NCBI GenBank assembly: GCA_014529385.2 | Contig: CM043945.1 | Location: 94,590,112-94,652,111, forward strand | DNA: 62,000 nt | Source: Adiantum capillus-veneris | Lineage: Eukaryota > Streptophyta > Polypodiopsida > Polypodiales > Pteridaceae | Direction of reading: 5' to 3' | Part shown: positions 21,357 through 61,212 of the stretch, piece after piece | Layout of the letters: every line of letters starts with the position of its first letter | Position numbering within the stretch: position 1 is the stretch's first letter | Position numbers and translations under genes: made by a program | The notes under the pieces: model-generated | What the model was told of the DNA's origin: nothing | The model's database searches: none | The model's input: only the letters and a program-made list of their open reading frames with translations

Positions 21357-22018
21357 TGTCACAAGACGGGCACCACGTGCCAATAGAAAAGAACAGACTG
21401 AACAGACTTTTAGCACTTCAATAGCAACTGAACTGAAAGAGAGAGACGACACGCGACACGGAGTGGCGAAATTCCACCCCAGAGAGTATTGGCCCCAAAC
21501 CTTGGCGCCCCTTTCGATATTTCTTTATATTGCATCAACACAGTACAAGCCGGTACTCCAGACTCTGCACCTTCGCCAAGAAGCATGCCAGAGAATGAGC
21601 CCTAGCCTCAGATTTAAAAGCCCTTAGCCTGAAAAGCGATAAAAAAGCCTTTAAAACTCAAAAGCTTCTGGTCCAAAAGCAAAGCCAAAAAGCTGCTAGA
21701 TAATTTACGAAAGTCTGTACAGCTTGCCACGTCATCATGCAAGTGCAATTTTCGGAAACCTGCCACGTTGCCCTTAGGGTTAGGGTTAGGGTTTCTACAA
21801 TTTTAGGGTTAGGGTTTCCAAAATTAGGGTTTTCAAGTTTTAGGGTTAGGGTTTCCAGAATTAGGATTTGCAGGTTTTAGGGTTAGGGTTTCCAAGATTA
21901 GGGTTTCAACAATTAGGGTTTCTGGTAGAAATTAGGATTAGGGTTTTCTGCTCTTGGACAACCACGTCATCACTTTGTGACACTTCTTCTGTTACTTGTT
22001 CTTCTTAGGGTTTAGGCC
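21357..22018 (-). repeat. Element C 5' LTR (truncated)
   Basis: Paired with 19,162-19,870. It ends at TTTAGGCC (22,018), after which LINE L-A sequence begins; about 60 terminal bp are lost. The telomere-like block (21,773-21,948) is longer than in the partner. Confidence 0.88.
21773..21948 (+). repeat. Telomere-like repeats in element C 5' LTR (longest block)
   Basis: At least a dozen TTAGGG-type motifs (CCTTAGGGTTAGGGTTAGGG, TTTTAGGGTTAGGGTTTCC twice) over about 175 bp, versus about 135 bp in the other LTR of the same element. Confidence 0.87.
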
Positions 22019-22683
22019 GAGCTGCTGAGCTGCTGCTCAAGAATGGATGCGTAAAACCGTGCCAATGTGTGTCCAATCATGATAATGCGATAATTCCCAA
22101 GCTCCATAGGGTCTCTTGACTTGAAGATAGGTACAATAGTAGATAGGCTCCAAGTATCAGGCAAGCCTTCACACATGGCACGATTAAACATAACTGCTAG
22201 AAGCTCTGCTAATATATCTCTGGCATGCATGAAATGCTCAGCCACTAAGCCATCAAGATCATATGCTCTCCCAGTCCTCATCCTGTCAATGGCCTTCTTC
22301 ACCATCTCAGCGGTGAAAAAAGCACATGCTTGTGGGCATGGATCGGGGGGGGGGGCGGCTGTCCAAGAACTGTGTACAAAGATGAAGCGTACTGGCCCCA
22401 GGCCTCTGTAGAGGTAATGGCAGGGGGGGGAGAGTGCTCATGAAACAGCCGCCATGCCTCTCATGAGTCCTGACTCAAGAATAGCTGGTATAGATCCTGT
22501 TCTAGTTGAGCCAAAAATGCCCTCTTCTTCCGCCACACTAGGCGTCGGAAGTCAATCTGTGACTGTCTGTGAGTGATGTCCCCGAAAAGCACCTCCCTCT
22601 GAAGTACTGGCTCTAGTCTCGTGGCATTCCGCATCATACCAACTATTCTGTGGCATGCTCCCAGAACGACGTCGCTTCGCAAA
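22019..22683 (-). pseudogene. LINE L-A ORF2 segment 3: upstream part of RT
   Basis: Minus-strand LINE sequence: LVAEHFMHARDILAELLAVM and DTWSLSTIVPIFKSRDPMEL (RT motifs 0-1, about 22,250-22,090), and before it the linker FRRLVWRKKRAFLAQLEQDL (about 22,540-22,480). It corresponds to 57,540-58,050 of copy L-F. The G-runs near 22,346 and 22,424 shift the frame. The LINE is 5'-truncated at 22,683, and its endonuclease is absent. Confidence 0.85.
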
Positions 22684-23464
22684 GGGCGGGCAGAAGGCAT
22701 AAATTTATTTCAGTTGCAGCTCCCCGCGGGTCCAATTCTCTTTAAGACTCGGAGTCCAGATGCTCCCTAGAGACTGGCCAGAGGGTCCTTATAAACACTA
22801 CAAGGGATGTCCAAAAGCGGAGCCTCAGAACCTCTCATCCAAAGGCACTTACACCAAAAAGCTACTCGCGCAAAATTGTCCTGGCTGTTGTTCGTACGTT
22901 CTGCCATGTCAGCATGTCCCTGCTTTTCTGGGTCAGCCAGCCACATCAGCCTGCTCTCCACATTTTGCGCTGATTCAGCCAGTGATGTCAGCGTTTTTTT
23001 TTCTTCGACACATCAAAGGGCCCACAGGGGGAGGTGCTTATCCCCTCCAAATATTAGCCATGTTACATGGTCGGGCAAGGGCCATGTCAGCGTTTTTATT
23101 AAGTGCTTGATAGGGGTTTAGGCCCCCACAGCCATACTTTATCAGTTGGCAGGGGTTAGGTTTTTAAACCCTAACCGTGGTAACCATTATGACCGTGGTA
23201 ACCATTATGTTCAGATAAGCAATTCAATGCAAAGTTACAATAAATAATGTCACACAGTTGCAAGGGCCATGTCAGCGTTTTTATTAAGTGCTTGATAGGG
23301 GTTTAGGCCCCCTCAGCCATACTTTATCAGTTGGCAGGGGTTAGGTTTTTAAACCCTAACCGTGGTAACCATTATGTTCAGATAAGCAATTCAATGCAAA
23401 GTTTCAATAAATAATGTCAGACAGTGTGTACAGTTGCATGGGCAGGCAGAAGGCATAAATTTAT
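22684..23464. repeat. LTR-like insert flanked by 25-bp direct repeats
   Basis: A 25-bp direct repeat (GCAGAAGGCATAAATTTAT core; 22,684-22,708 and 23,440-23,464, one mismatch) brackets about 730 bp. The left half resembles reversed LTR B (AGATGCTC, ACAAGGGATG, CCAAAAGC). Inside, about 23,083-23,262 and 23,263-23,430 are a tandem duplication starting GGGCCATGTCAGCG, with a further GTGGTAACCATTATG doublet in the first unit. The insert's class is not certain. Confidence 0.6.
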
Positions 23465-24023
23465 AGTTTTCTTTTTCAAGAAAACAACGCTGATTGACTA
23501 GTAATGAAAAGACCCCTGCAGATACTCTAAAATGAGCTGTCCCCAGTGGAAGCACAATGCTGCGGATACAATGGGACCAGGATCTATGAGCAGCCAAACC
23601 CCAGAGGCTAAAACTGCGAAAAAGCGAGGGAAAAAAGATTCTTGTTGAGAGTGTACACCTGGAGGATGAAGATTTGCACTAGAAACCAACTGAACAGGAG
23701 CACCACTGGCAGTAGCAAGTGGGCAAAAGAAGAAGTTATATGTATATGAAGAGCATGCACCTTGAAAAGTTATCCTTTCATGCACTTCTTTCAGCTCCTT
23801 GACAGACCGGTGGCAATGCATGCAAGGTTTGAGGGTGCATGCATGCACAATCAGATGCATGCATTGTACACCGCTCCATCCTTTCTTCAAGAATGGGAAT
23901 CACCATCAAGATCAAACATAAACAAGTGTATCCTTGCTAAGCATGTCTCAAAGTTCCATGAAAGGTTGATTGAAAAAGTGTGTTAACAAAGCATGAACAG
24001 AATTTAAAGAATGACACAATCAC
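23465..24023 (-). other. SEC5 intron or 3' flank
   Basis: No SEC5 exon recognised. A frame at 23,498-23,890 (minus) is open but has no family similarity that I can see. 23,821-23,862 is rich in TGCATGCA motifs. Confidence 0.5.
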
Positions 24024-54799
<30,776 letters not shown>

Positions 54800-55325
54800 C
54801 TGCCATGAAGAATACAGACATTATTTCAATGCATTCCTGGGCTAATCCTCAACCGCATGAAAGTATGATGAAACTAAAGAAAAAGAATTAAATCTATTTG
54901 AAGCACTAACTTTTTACTTGCACTTTTTTTAATCCTACTTTGATGTATTTGCTTTAGAAAATTAAAAAGACTGCTATTCAAAAAAATTGACCAAAATCCT
55001 CTGCAATTCTGAAGTAATCTTTTCTGTGCTGCTTCATGTTAGCTTTTCGAATTTCTAGAATGATATGAGAAGTATCTACATGTGGATCTGTGGACTCATT
55101 TTGGGGGACCTTGAGTGCAGTAGTTTGTATTTGCTTGATCTTGAAGTGGAAAAAATCAAAGCTCAAAGGGATAGACAACAATTCTCACTAAAGAAAAGGT
55201 TAAAAACATCCCCTTGGCTAGATGCATCTTTCACATTGAGGAGGCAGAGTGAAGGATTTTTTCAGAACCTCCAGTATGCCCAGCACAAGCAGCACAGCTT
55301 GAAAATGGAGGTTGGAAATTGAAAT
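54800..55325 (-). other. SEC5 intron upstream of the first recognised exon
   Basis: No upstream SEC5 exon recognised. An open frame at 55,065-55,322 (plus) has no recognised domain. Confidence 0.5.
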
Positions 55326-55435
55326 GCTTAGGTCACTATGACCACCTTGTAACTTTCTGGTCTCATAGGTCACTATGGCCTTTTGAAGACGTTAATATAA
55401 CATTTCATTTCTCTCTCTCTCTCTCTCTCTCTCTC
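55326..55435 (+). mobile_element. LINE 3' terminus no. 1 with hairpin and (CT)n
   Basis: Only the last 85 bp of the family remain: hairpin AGGTCACTATGGCCT (55,367-55,381), ACGTTAATATAACATTTC, then (CT)n 55,411-55,435. Confidence 0.85.
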
Positions 55436-55531
55436 CACAGATTCACCGCATTGTAACTTTTTGGTCTCATAGGTCATTTTGGCCTTCTGAAGACATTAAT
55501 ATAACCTTTCATTTGATTTCATTTCTCTCTC
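55436..55531 (+). mobile_element. LINE 3' terminus no. 2
   Basis: Starts directly after the preceding CT tail; hairpin AGGTCATTTTGGCCT (55,471-55,485), ends ATTTCTCTCTC. Confidence 0.85.
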
Positions 55532-55835
55532 AGCATTGGAGCTAGGGAGACCTAGACGCCCGCGATTGAGGAGAGGAGCTACACAACATCGACAGAGACT
55601 ACAGCAGAGGATTAGAGCCATACTCTCTCAACGTCCAAAGTGCAGATGAGGATGGATCTCCATCATATCTTCCCCCCTTCCCCTCCTGCCCCCCCTTCTT
55701 TCATTGTACTACACCTTGTATTTTGTTTCAGTTCTTTTTGATTCCGGACATGGAATTAGATTCACTATGTTGTAACGGCTTGGTCTCATAGGTCATTTTG
55801 GCCTTTTGAAGACGTTAATATATCATTTCATTTCT
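55532..55835 (+). mobile_element. LINE 3' terminus no. 3 (basic ORF2 tail plus UTR)
   Basis: The arginine-rich tail (LGRPRRPRLRRGATQHRQRL-type, about 55,540-55,650) precedes a UTR with a C-rich patch, hairpin 55,790-55,804 and the ATTTCATTTCTC end. It has almost no CT tail and joins ORF1 of L-F. Confidence 0.82.
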
Positions 55836-56440
55836 CAAAGAAGGGGAGGAGCAAAATAAAGAAATGGTGACTTCTTGGGTGGACATAATTACAAAAACTC
55901 AAAAGAAAGCGAATGAGGCCAGATTGAGGTCACCAAAAAAAGCAAAGGCAAAGAATCAACCCCCACCCCCACACCCACCATCATTAACTTGACACTAACA
56001 GAGAAGCAAAGGAGGTGTGTGCGTTCCTTACATGTGAGGATTACTGGCCTCAAAGACCAAGATAATGTTGAGGAAGAGGTCAACAAACTCATGTTTATGA
56101 TGGGGGTTACTGCGCCAGCGCATGCAAAGGCTTGGCGAGGTAGGTAACAAGAAAAGTGAAAGCAACGGGGAAACTTCCAAGGAAAGAGCGCTTATCCTTC
56201 GCTTCCCCTCTCTGAAAGCAAAGAAGGACGTTTTGAAGAAAAGACCCACTCTTAAGAAGACGGGTATTTTTCTTGGGGACCACCTCACACTCTCGTAGAT
56301 TGCTCATATGAAGGAGGTAATGCTAGAGATTAGAGTGGCAAGGGAAAAAGGGAAGACTTCTTCTTATAGAGATGGGAGACTCGTGATAATGGAGCGATGC
56401 TCCACATGACGGTGTGTGACCTATGGGACTAAATTAAAGG
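55836..56440 (+). pseudogene. LINE copy L-F: ORF1 fragment
   Basis: Parallels the ORF1 of L-G (59,670-60,200 reversed): TQKKANEARL, then ERALILRFPSL and KKRPTLKKTGIFLGD. Several stops. The coiled-coil N-terminus is missing. Confidence 0.78.
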
Positions 56441-57110
56441 TGGTCGTCTCAGGATCTCTACTCCTTGATGTAGGTGCCTTTGAGGATAGTTTATTCCAAG
56501 ACACATCAGGCTCTTGGGCAATCCATGCCACAGGTGAGAGAATATAGATGGGAGACAGCTTGCAGCAGACAGGAGACCCGATCAGAGCATTGAGGACGGG
56601 GCTCAAGGGGAGTGGCAATTTTATTCAGGGAGTTGCAGCCATTGATACATATAGCACGCAAGGATGAGCAGGCTAGGTACATGTGGGTGAGACTGAAGGC
56701 AGAGATAGGCAGATATCTCTACATTGCTATTTGTTATTTCCTTCCTAGTACGTCAGTATATGCACCACCTAGAGGACGGTCTCCCTTTTCTATTTTGGAT
56801 GATGACATATGGGAGTTTTCCAAGGATGGTGACATTATCATACTGGGGGATTTCAATGCTAGGACTGCCCATCATCAGACAGTATTCTATGACACTTCAA
56901 AGGGGATGCTTAGGGAGCTTGATGCTACAAAGATGGGCTTATCCAGACTATCACAAGATGAGGAGCACACTGAGTATGGCGAAAACTTGATAGATATGGG
57001 GACTGCACATGGATTGGCCATTTTGAATAGAGATTTCCTACGTCAGGAGGTTTCACATGTTTTCCACACCGACATGGGGCTAGCATAGTGAATTATGTTA
57101 TGGGCCAGCC
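56441..57110 (+). pseudogene. LINE copy L-F: APE-type endonuclease
   Basis: Frame 56,612-57,088: YLYIAICYFLPSTSVYAPPR, ILGDFNARTAHHQ (GDFN motif), MGTAHGLAILN. These are endonuclease motifs of non-LTR elements that nick target DNA. The N-terminus (WNCNG and SEMHQ motifs in L-G) is corrupted. Confidence 0.84.
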
Positions 57111-58864
57111 ATGTCTCATCCCATCCTTTCAGGATCTCATGGTGGACACTAGGCCAGTTGGAGTAGCAGTTGATCGTGCTATCTTGTCTTTTACTCTCAC
57201 GTCTCAGTTCAGCACAGCCCCACTAGGAGAGGTCTCCACACATACTCGGTATACCTTCACGAGGGAGACCGATTCCATGTACATGGATGAGATATATATG
57301 CAGGCAGCTATGCACTCAGGAGCCAGGACGGCCACTAGATGAGCTCACTCAGATACTGACAGAGACGCTCCATGATGCAGCATCAGAGGCATATCCCCAC
57401 AGTCAGCCTACACGGAGACGATCGAGCATGCCCCAAAATAGCTGGTATGATGAGGAGTGTAGAGAGACGAGGATCACATTGCAGAGGGAGGTGATCATGG
57501 ATACTACCACACATGACAGTCACAGATTGTCTTTCGTTGGCTAGTGCGACGAAAGAAGAGGGCTTATATATCTCAGCTAGAGCGAGATCTGTATTAGCTG
57601 TTTATGAGCCAGGTCTCGGGCGTCTCGGGCGAGGCATGGAGACTATTCCATGAGCATTCACCACCACCAGCCATCACCTCCACAGAGACATGGGGGAAAT
57701 ATGCCACATCTCTCTACACAGCATCAGGACAGCCACCTTTGCCGGACCCACCGGAGACATGCCCTGAGACATGTACTTTCGAGAGGGTAAGGAAAGCCAT
57801 TGGCAGGATGAAGACAGGGAGAGCACATGACCATGATAGTCTGGTAGCAGAGCACTTCATCCATGCCAGAGAAATGCTTGCAGAGCTTCTTGCTAAGATG
57901 TTTAATCGAGCCATGTATGAGGGTTTTCTTGAGACTTGGAGTATGTCCACGATTGTACCTATTTTCAAATCAGGAAATCCCATAATTCCCGAAAATTATC
58001 GCACTATCATGGTTGGTCACACATTGGCTAGGCTGAATGCATCTATTCTTGAGAGGGAGCTGAGTAAATGGGCAGAGAGAGAGGGCATACGAGCATCAAG
58101 GCAGGAAAGATTCAAGAGAGGCTTCTCTACTCTCGACCAGATTCTGACACTCAGAGCTATGATTGAGGAGGGTAGACACCATGGCAAGAGGATCTACTGT
58201 AGCTATGTGGATTTCCGCAAAGCTTTTGACACAGTGGCGAGAGCCAGACTTATACGTCGACTACAAGACATTGGTGTGCCCACATAGATGATTTGGGGGA
58301 TCTTGACTTTATAAAGGACAGTGATAGGGAGGGTACGCACTACTGAGGGTATGTCTGACATGGTCCACTCCACTATTGGGCTGAAGCAGGGAATGCCCCC
58401 GACTCTTTTTGGGATGTATGTGGCTGAGTTTTCAGACTATGTAGAATGATAGGGAGACAGGGGTGCTCAACTAGCATGGACATGGATTCCGTTGTTGTTA
58501 TATGCTGATGATATAGAGTTGATTTCTGAATGTCCGGAGGGGATGCACTGCCATTTTAGATGCTGTGTACACATTTGCTCATGATAGTGGATTGTTTGTC
58601 AACCTTGGGAAAACCAAGGTTATGGTGTTCACATTTACGTATGGCCAGGAGACGGTGGAGTACACAGATGCATACACTTATCGTGGGGTAGTCTTCAGTG
58701 GACCGGTGTTTTCATTGAGGAGAGCAATAGAGACTAAACTGGCAAGAGTTTATGCCGCCTTGGGAGGATTGGAGAGGATGTGTTCGCAGATTTAGTTTCA
58801 AGAACCACGAACAAAGCTCTGGCTTTTTGACACTAATAGTGGCTTCGGCTATGCTTTACGGAGT
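57111..58864 (+). pseudogene. LINE copy L-F: reverse transcriptase
   Basis: 57,604-58,287 is open for 227 codons: TWSMSTIVPIFKSGNPIIPE, NYRTIMVGHTLARLNASILE, RGFSTLDQILTLRAM and the catalytic YVDFRKAFDTVARARLI. GLKQGMPPTLFGMYV and LLYADDIELIS (about 58,497-58,530) follow after a stop. It breaks off at LLYGVQI (58,864), where the inverted copy L-G begins. Confidence 0.87.
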
Positions 58865-59647
58865 TCAGATACATGATCCACTGCTACGCCCATTCATTTG
58901 GCTCCCACTATGAAATCCTGAATACAAGGAATAAAGCTCGGTTGTGCCATAACATTCCACTGTACTGGCCCCGTGTCTGTGTGGAAAGCATGTGAAACTA
59001 GCTGCTCCAAGAAATCGTTGTAAACCATTAAGTATGGCTAACCCATGTGCAGTCGTCATCTCCGTGAGGTATCTCCCATACTCCATTTGCTCTCTGTCAT
59101 GTGAGCATCTGTCAAGCCCCAACTCACCCACATCCAGCTCTCTAAGCATCTCATATGAAGTGTCATAGAAGACTGTCTAAGAGTTTCCCATTATGGCATT
59201 GAAGTCCCCTAGGAGGATGATATCACCATCCTTAAAAAACTCCCCTATATCATCATCTAGTATAGAGAAAGGCGACTGTCCTCTGGATGCAGCATATACT
59301 GACGTACTGGGGGGGAAGTAACATATGGCAATGTACAGAAATCGGCATGTGTCACCTCTCAGCCTCCCCCACATGTATCTAGCATGATCATCTCTTCGTA
59401 CAATATGTAGTAGTGGCTGTAACTCCTCCCTGAATAGCACTGCTACTCCACCTGAACCTCTACTCCCATGCTCAGATCTCGCCACTGTCCTGTGGGCTGT
59501 CTCCCATCTGTATCCCACCACATGTGGCATAAGCTGTCCGGGGGCCTGATGCATCTCTGAGAAGAAAACAATTTCCCTATCTCTGAAATTGTCCTCAAAG
59601 GCACCAACGTCCAACCTCAGAGATCCATTACAATTCCAAGTAGCCAT
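58865..59647 (-). pseudogene. LINE copy L-G: endonuclease
   Basis: Frame 59,647-59,177 begins MATWNCNGSLRLDVGAFEDN (WNxNG motif), with IVFFSEMHQAPGQLMPHVVG (catalytic Glu), GSRGSGGVAVLFREELQPLL, YIAICYFPPSTSVYAASRGQ and DIILLGDFNAIMGNS. The next frame (59,149-58,865) carries MTTAHGLAILNG. A single shift separates them. It is the best-preserved endonuclease of this family in the window. Confidence 0.88.
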
Positions 59648-59669
59648 CTTCAGTGTGGTCCCATAGGTC

Positions 59670-60506
59670 TCACACCGTCATGTAGAGCGCCGCTCTACAA
59701 TCACCACCCGACCATCTCTGTAAAAGGCCATCTTTCCCTTCTCCCTTGCCGTCGTAATCTCTGGCATTACCTCTCTCATATGCGCAAGCTGTGAGAGAGT
59801 GATCATCACCGAGAAAAATACATGCCTTCTTGAGAGTAGGCCTCTTTTTCAAGAATTCCTTCTCTTCCAAGGAGGGAAAGCGTAGTATGAGAGCTCTCCC
59901 TTTTGAAGATTCTCCCGGGCCATCACTCTTCTTGCCCACTCTCCATGCCTTTGTGTGTGAAGGTTTCTCCACCCCCATCATGGATGTGAGGCTTGTGACC
60001 TCTTTTTCCACATTGTTTATGTCCTTGAGGCTGGTTACCCTCACATGTAGAACCCGCATCCTCCTCCTTTGTTCTTCTTCGAGGGTCATGTTAATAAGAG
60101 TGGGTGTACAAGAAGCTTCCTTACCTTTCCCTTTCTTGGCAGCCTCAATCCATTTTTCGGTCTCCTCTACTTTCTTTTGTGTTGCGGAGATGACCGCAGC
60201 CCATGACTTCTTCTCCTCACCTTCCTTGATAACCCGTATTTCTTCTCTCATGGTATTCAATTCTTCCATAATGGATGGTTGTATTTCGCCTTCTTCGAGC
60301 TGCCCACTTTTTGCTTGTAGATTTCGGATGATGGAATCTTGGATGATCACTTTCTCCTCGAGCGAAGCAATCCTCCTACACATGCCATCTCTTTCTTCGG
60401 TCCATCTTTGAAGAATAGTGCTCCTCTCCTTCCTCCACTCTTCAACTTCGTTTCTCCATTCTCTCGTTTCCTTCTCTATTGCAGACATCCTTTTCCTTGT
60501 CCGCAT
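59670..60506 (-). CDS. LINE copy L-G: ORF1 protein (278 aa, open)
   Basis: ORF1 proteins of LINEs bind their RNA and help in target-primed reverse transcription. Residues 1-75 are a charged coiled-coil candidate (EWRNEVEEWRKERSTILQRW). A middle stretch (SWAAVISATQKKVEETEKWI) leads to the conserved half RVLHVRVTSLKDI ... GRALILRFPSLEEKEFLKKR ... KKACIFLGDDHSLTA (about 150-245), with the alternation expected of an RRM-like fold. It stops 20 bp or so before the endonuclease ATG. A longer version could start at 60,768 through a duplicated N-terminus, but stops intervene. Confidence 0.78.
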   Translation of the reverse strand: MRTRKRMSAIEKETREWRNEVEEWRKERSTILQRWTEERDGMCRRIASLEEKVIIQDSIIRNLQAKSGQLEEGEIQPSIMEELNTMREEIRVIKEGEEKKSWAAVISATQKKVEETEKWIEAAKKGKGKEASCTPTLINMTLEEEQRRRMRVLHVRVTSLKDINNVEKEVTSLTSMMGVEKPSHTKAWRVGKKSDGPGESSKGRALILRFPSLEEKEFLKKRPTLKKACIFLGDDHSLTACAYERGNARDYDGKGEGKDGLLQRWSGGDCRAALYMTV

Positions 60507-60780
60507 GAAAGAGGCTTTCTTCCATCATGGATGGTTGAATTTCGCCTTCTTCGAGCTGCCCACTTTTTGCTTGTAGATTTCGGATGATGGAATCTTGGAT
60601 GACCACTTTCTCCTTCTCCTCGAGCGAAGCAATCCTCCTACACATGGCATCTCTTTCTTCACTCCATCTTTGAAGAATAGTGCTCCTCTCCTTCCTCCAC
60701 TCTTCGACTTCGTTTCTCCATTCTCTCATTTCCTTCTCTATTGCCAACATCCTTTTCCCTGTCCGCATGAAAGAGGCTTT
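60261..60780 (-). repeat. Tandem duplication of the ORF1 N-terminus, 2 x about 260 bp
   Basis: Units 60,261-60,518 and 60,519-60,780 both contain the TTCGCC/GAGCTGCC, CTTTGAAGAATAGTGCTCC and CCGCATGAAAGAGGCTTT segments. The second has a 6-bp insertion (CTTCTC) in the Glu/Lys codons. Confidence 0.87.
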
Positions 60781-60852
60781 GTGGGCGGCCGGCGAGGGAT
60801 GCGTCTTCTTACACGTGGGGAAGCCGTTGGCACTTCTTCGACGCTTCCCATG

Positions 60853-60854
<2 letters not shown>

Positions 60855-60910
<56 letters not shown>
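60855..60910. repeat. (GA)n at the 5' end of L-G
   Basis: 56-bp run; on the LINE's strand it is (CT)n immediately upstream of the 5' end, as if the element followed a preceding tail. Confidence 0.9.
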
Positions 60911-60913
<3 letters not shown>

Positions 60914-61030
60914 GGTTGCGTTGTAGAGGTAGACAGTGACGCTGCAAGCTAGGCAGAAGAGACACCGGCACTTTGATAACACCAGCTAGGCCTACTGCCA
61001 TCACTAAGCACAACTGTACGAGTCAATTAA

Positions 61031-61032
<2 letters not shown>

Positions 61033-61072
<40 letters not shown>
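61033..61072. repeat. (CT)n tract
   Basis: 40-bp run after a 122-bp spacer; no LINE hairpin precedes it. Confidence 0.9.
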
Positions 61073-61075
<3 letters not shown>

Positions 61076-61212
61076 TCTGTCTTTTCTTCTCTCTACCATG
61101 CACTCTACCTCTCTCCTCTTGACAAACTCGCTTATGAATTGTTCTCTCAGTATGCTGACCCTTTGTCAACGTGTTAGGGCTTCTCACACTATGCCCAATT
61201 CTTGGAAGATCG

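Larger units (their letters stand above)
19162..22018 (-). mobile_element. Element C: short two-LTR element without coding capacity
   Basis: Minus strand. LTRs at 19,162-19,870 and 21,357-22,018; primer site 21,341-21,355; polypurine tract 19,871-19,885. The internal part is only about 1.5 kb and shows the leader and 3' non-coding repeats of element A but no gag or pol. The right LTR lacks its last 60 bp or so, and about 100 codons of the flanking LINE RT are also missing, so a deletion removed both. Confidence 0.85.

Noticed and set aside
23498-23890. Minus-strand frame with a LEYLQ segment as the missing SEC5 C-terminal exon
   Set aside because: Only the LEY residues match; there is no following SEC5-like sequence, and a stop comes within eight codons.
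55065-55322. Plus-strand 85-codon frame as a gene
   Set aside because: No recognisable domain, no homologous context; it lies in presumed SEC5 intron and its length is within chance for this composition.
55836-60855. Twin-priming inversion of a single LINE
   Set aside because: Both halves contain ORF1 and endonuclease, so two copies are involved; twin priming would invert a non-overlapping 5' part.
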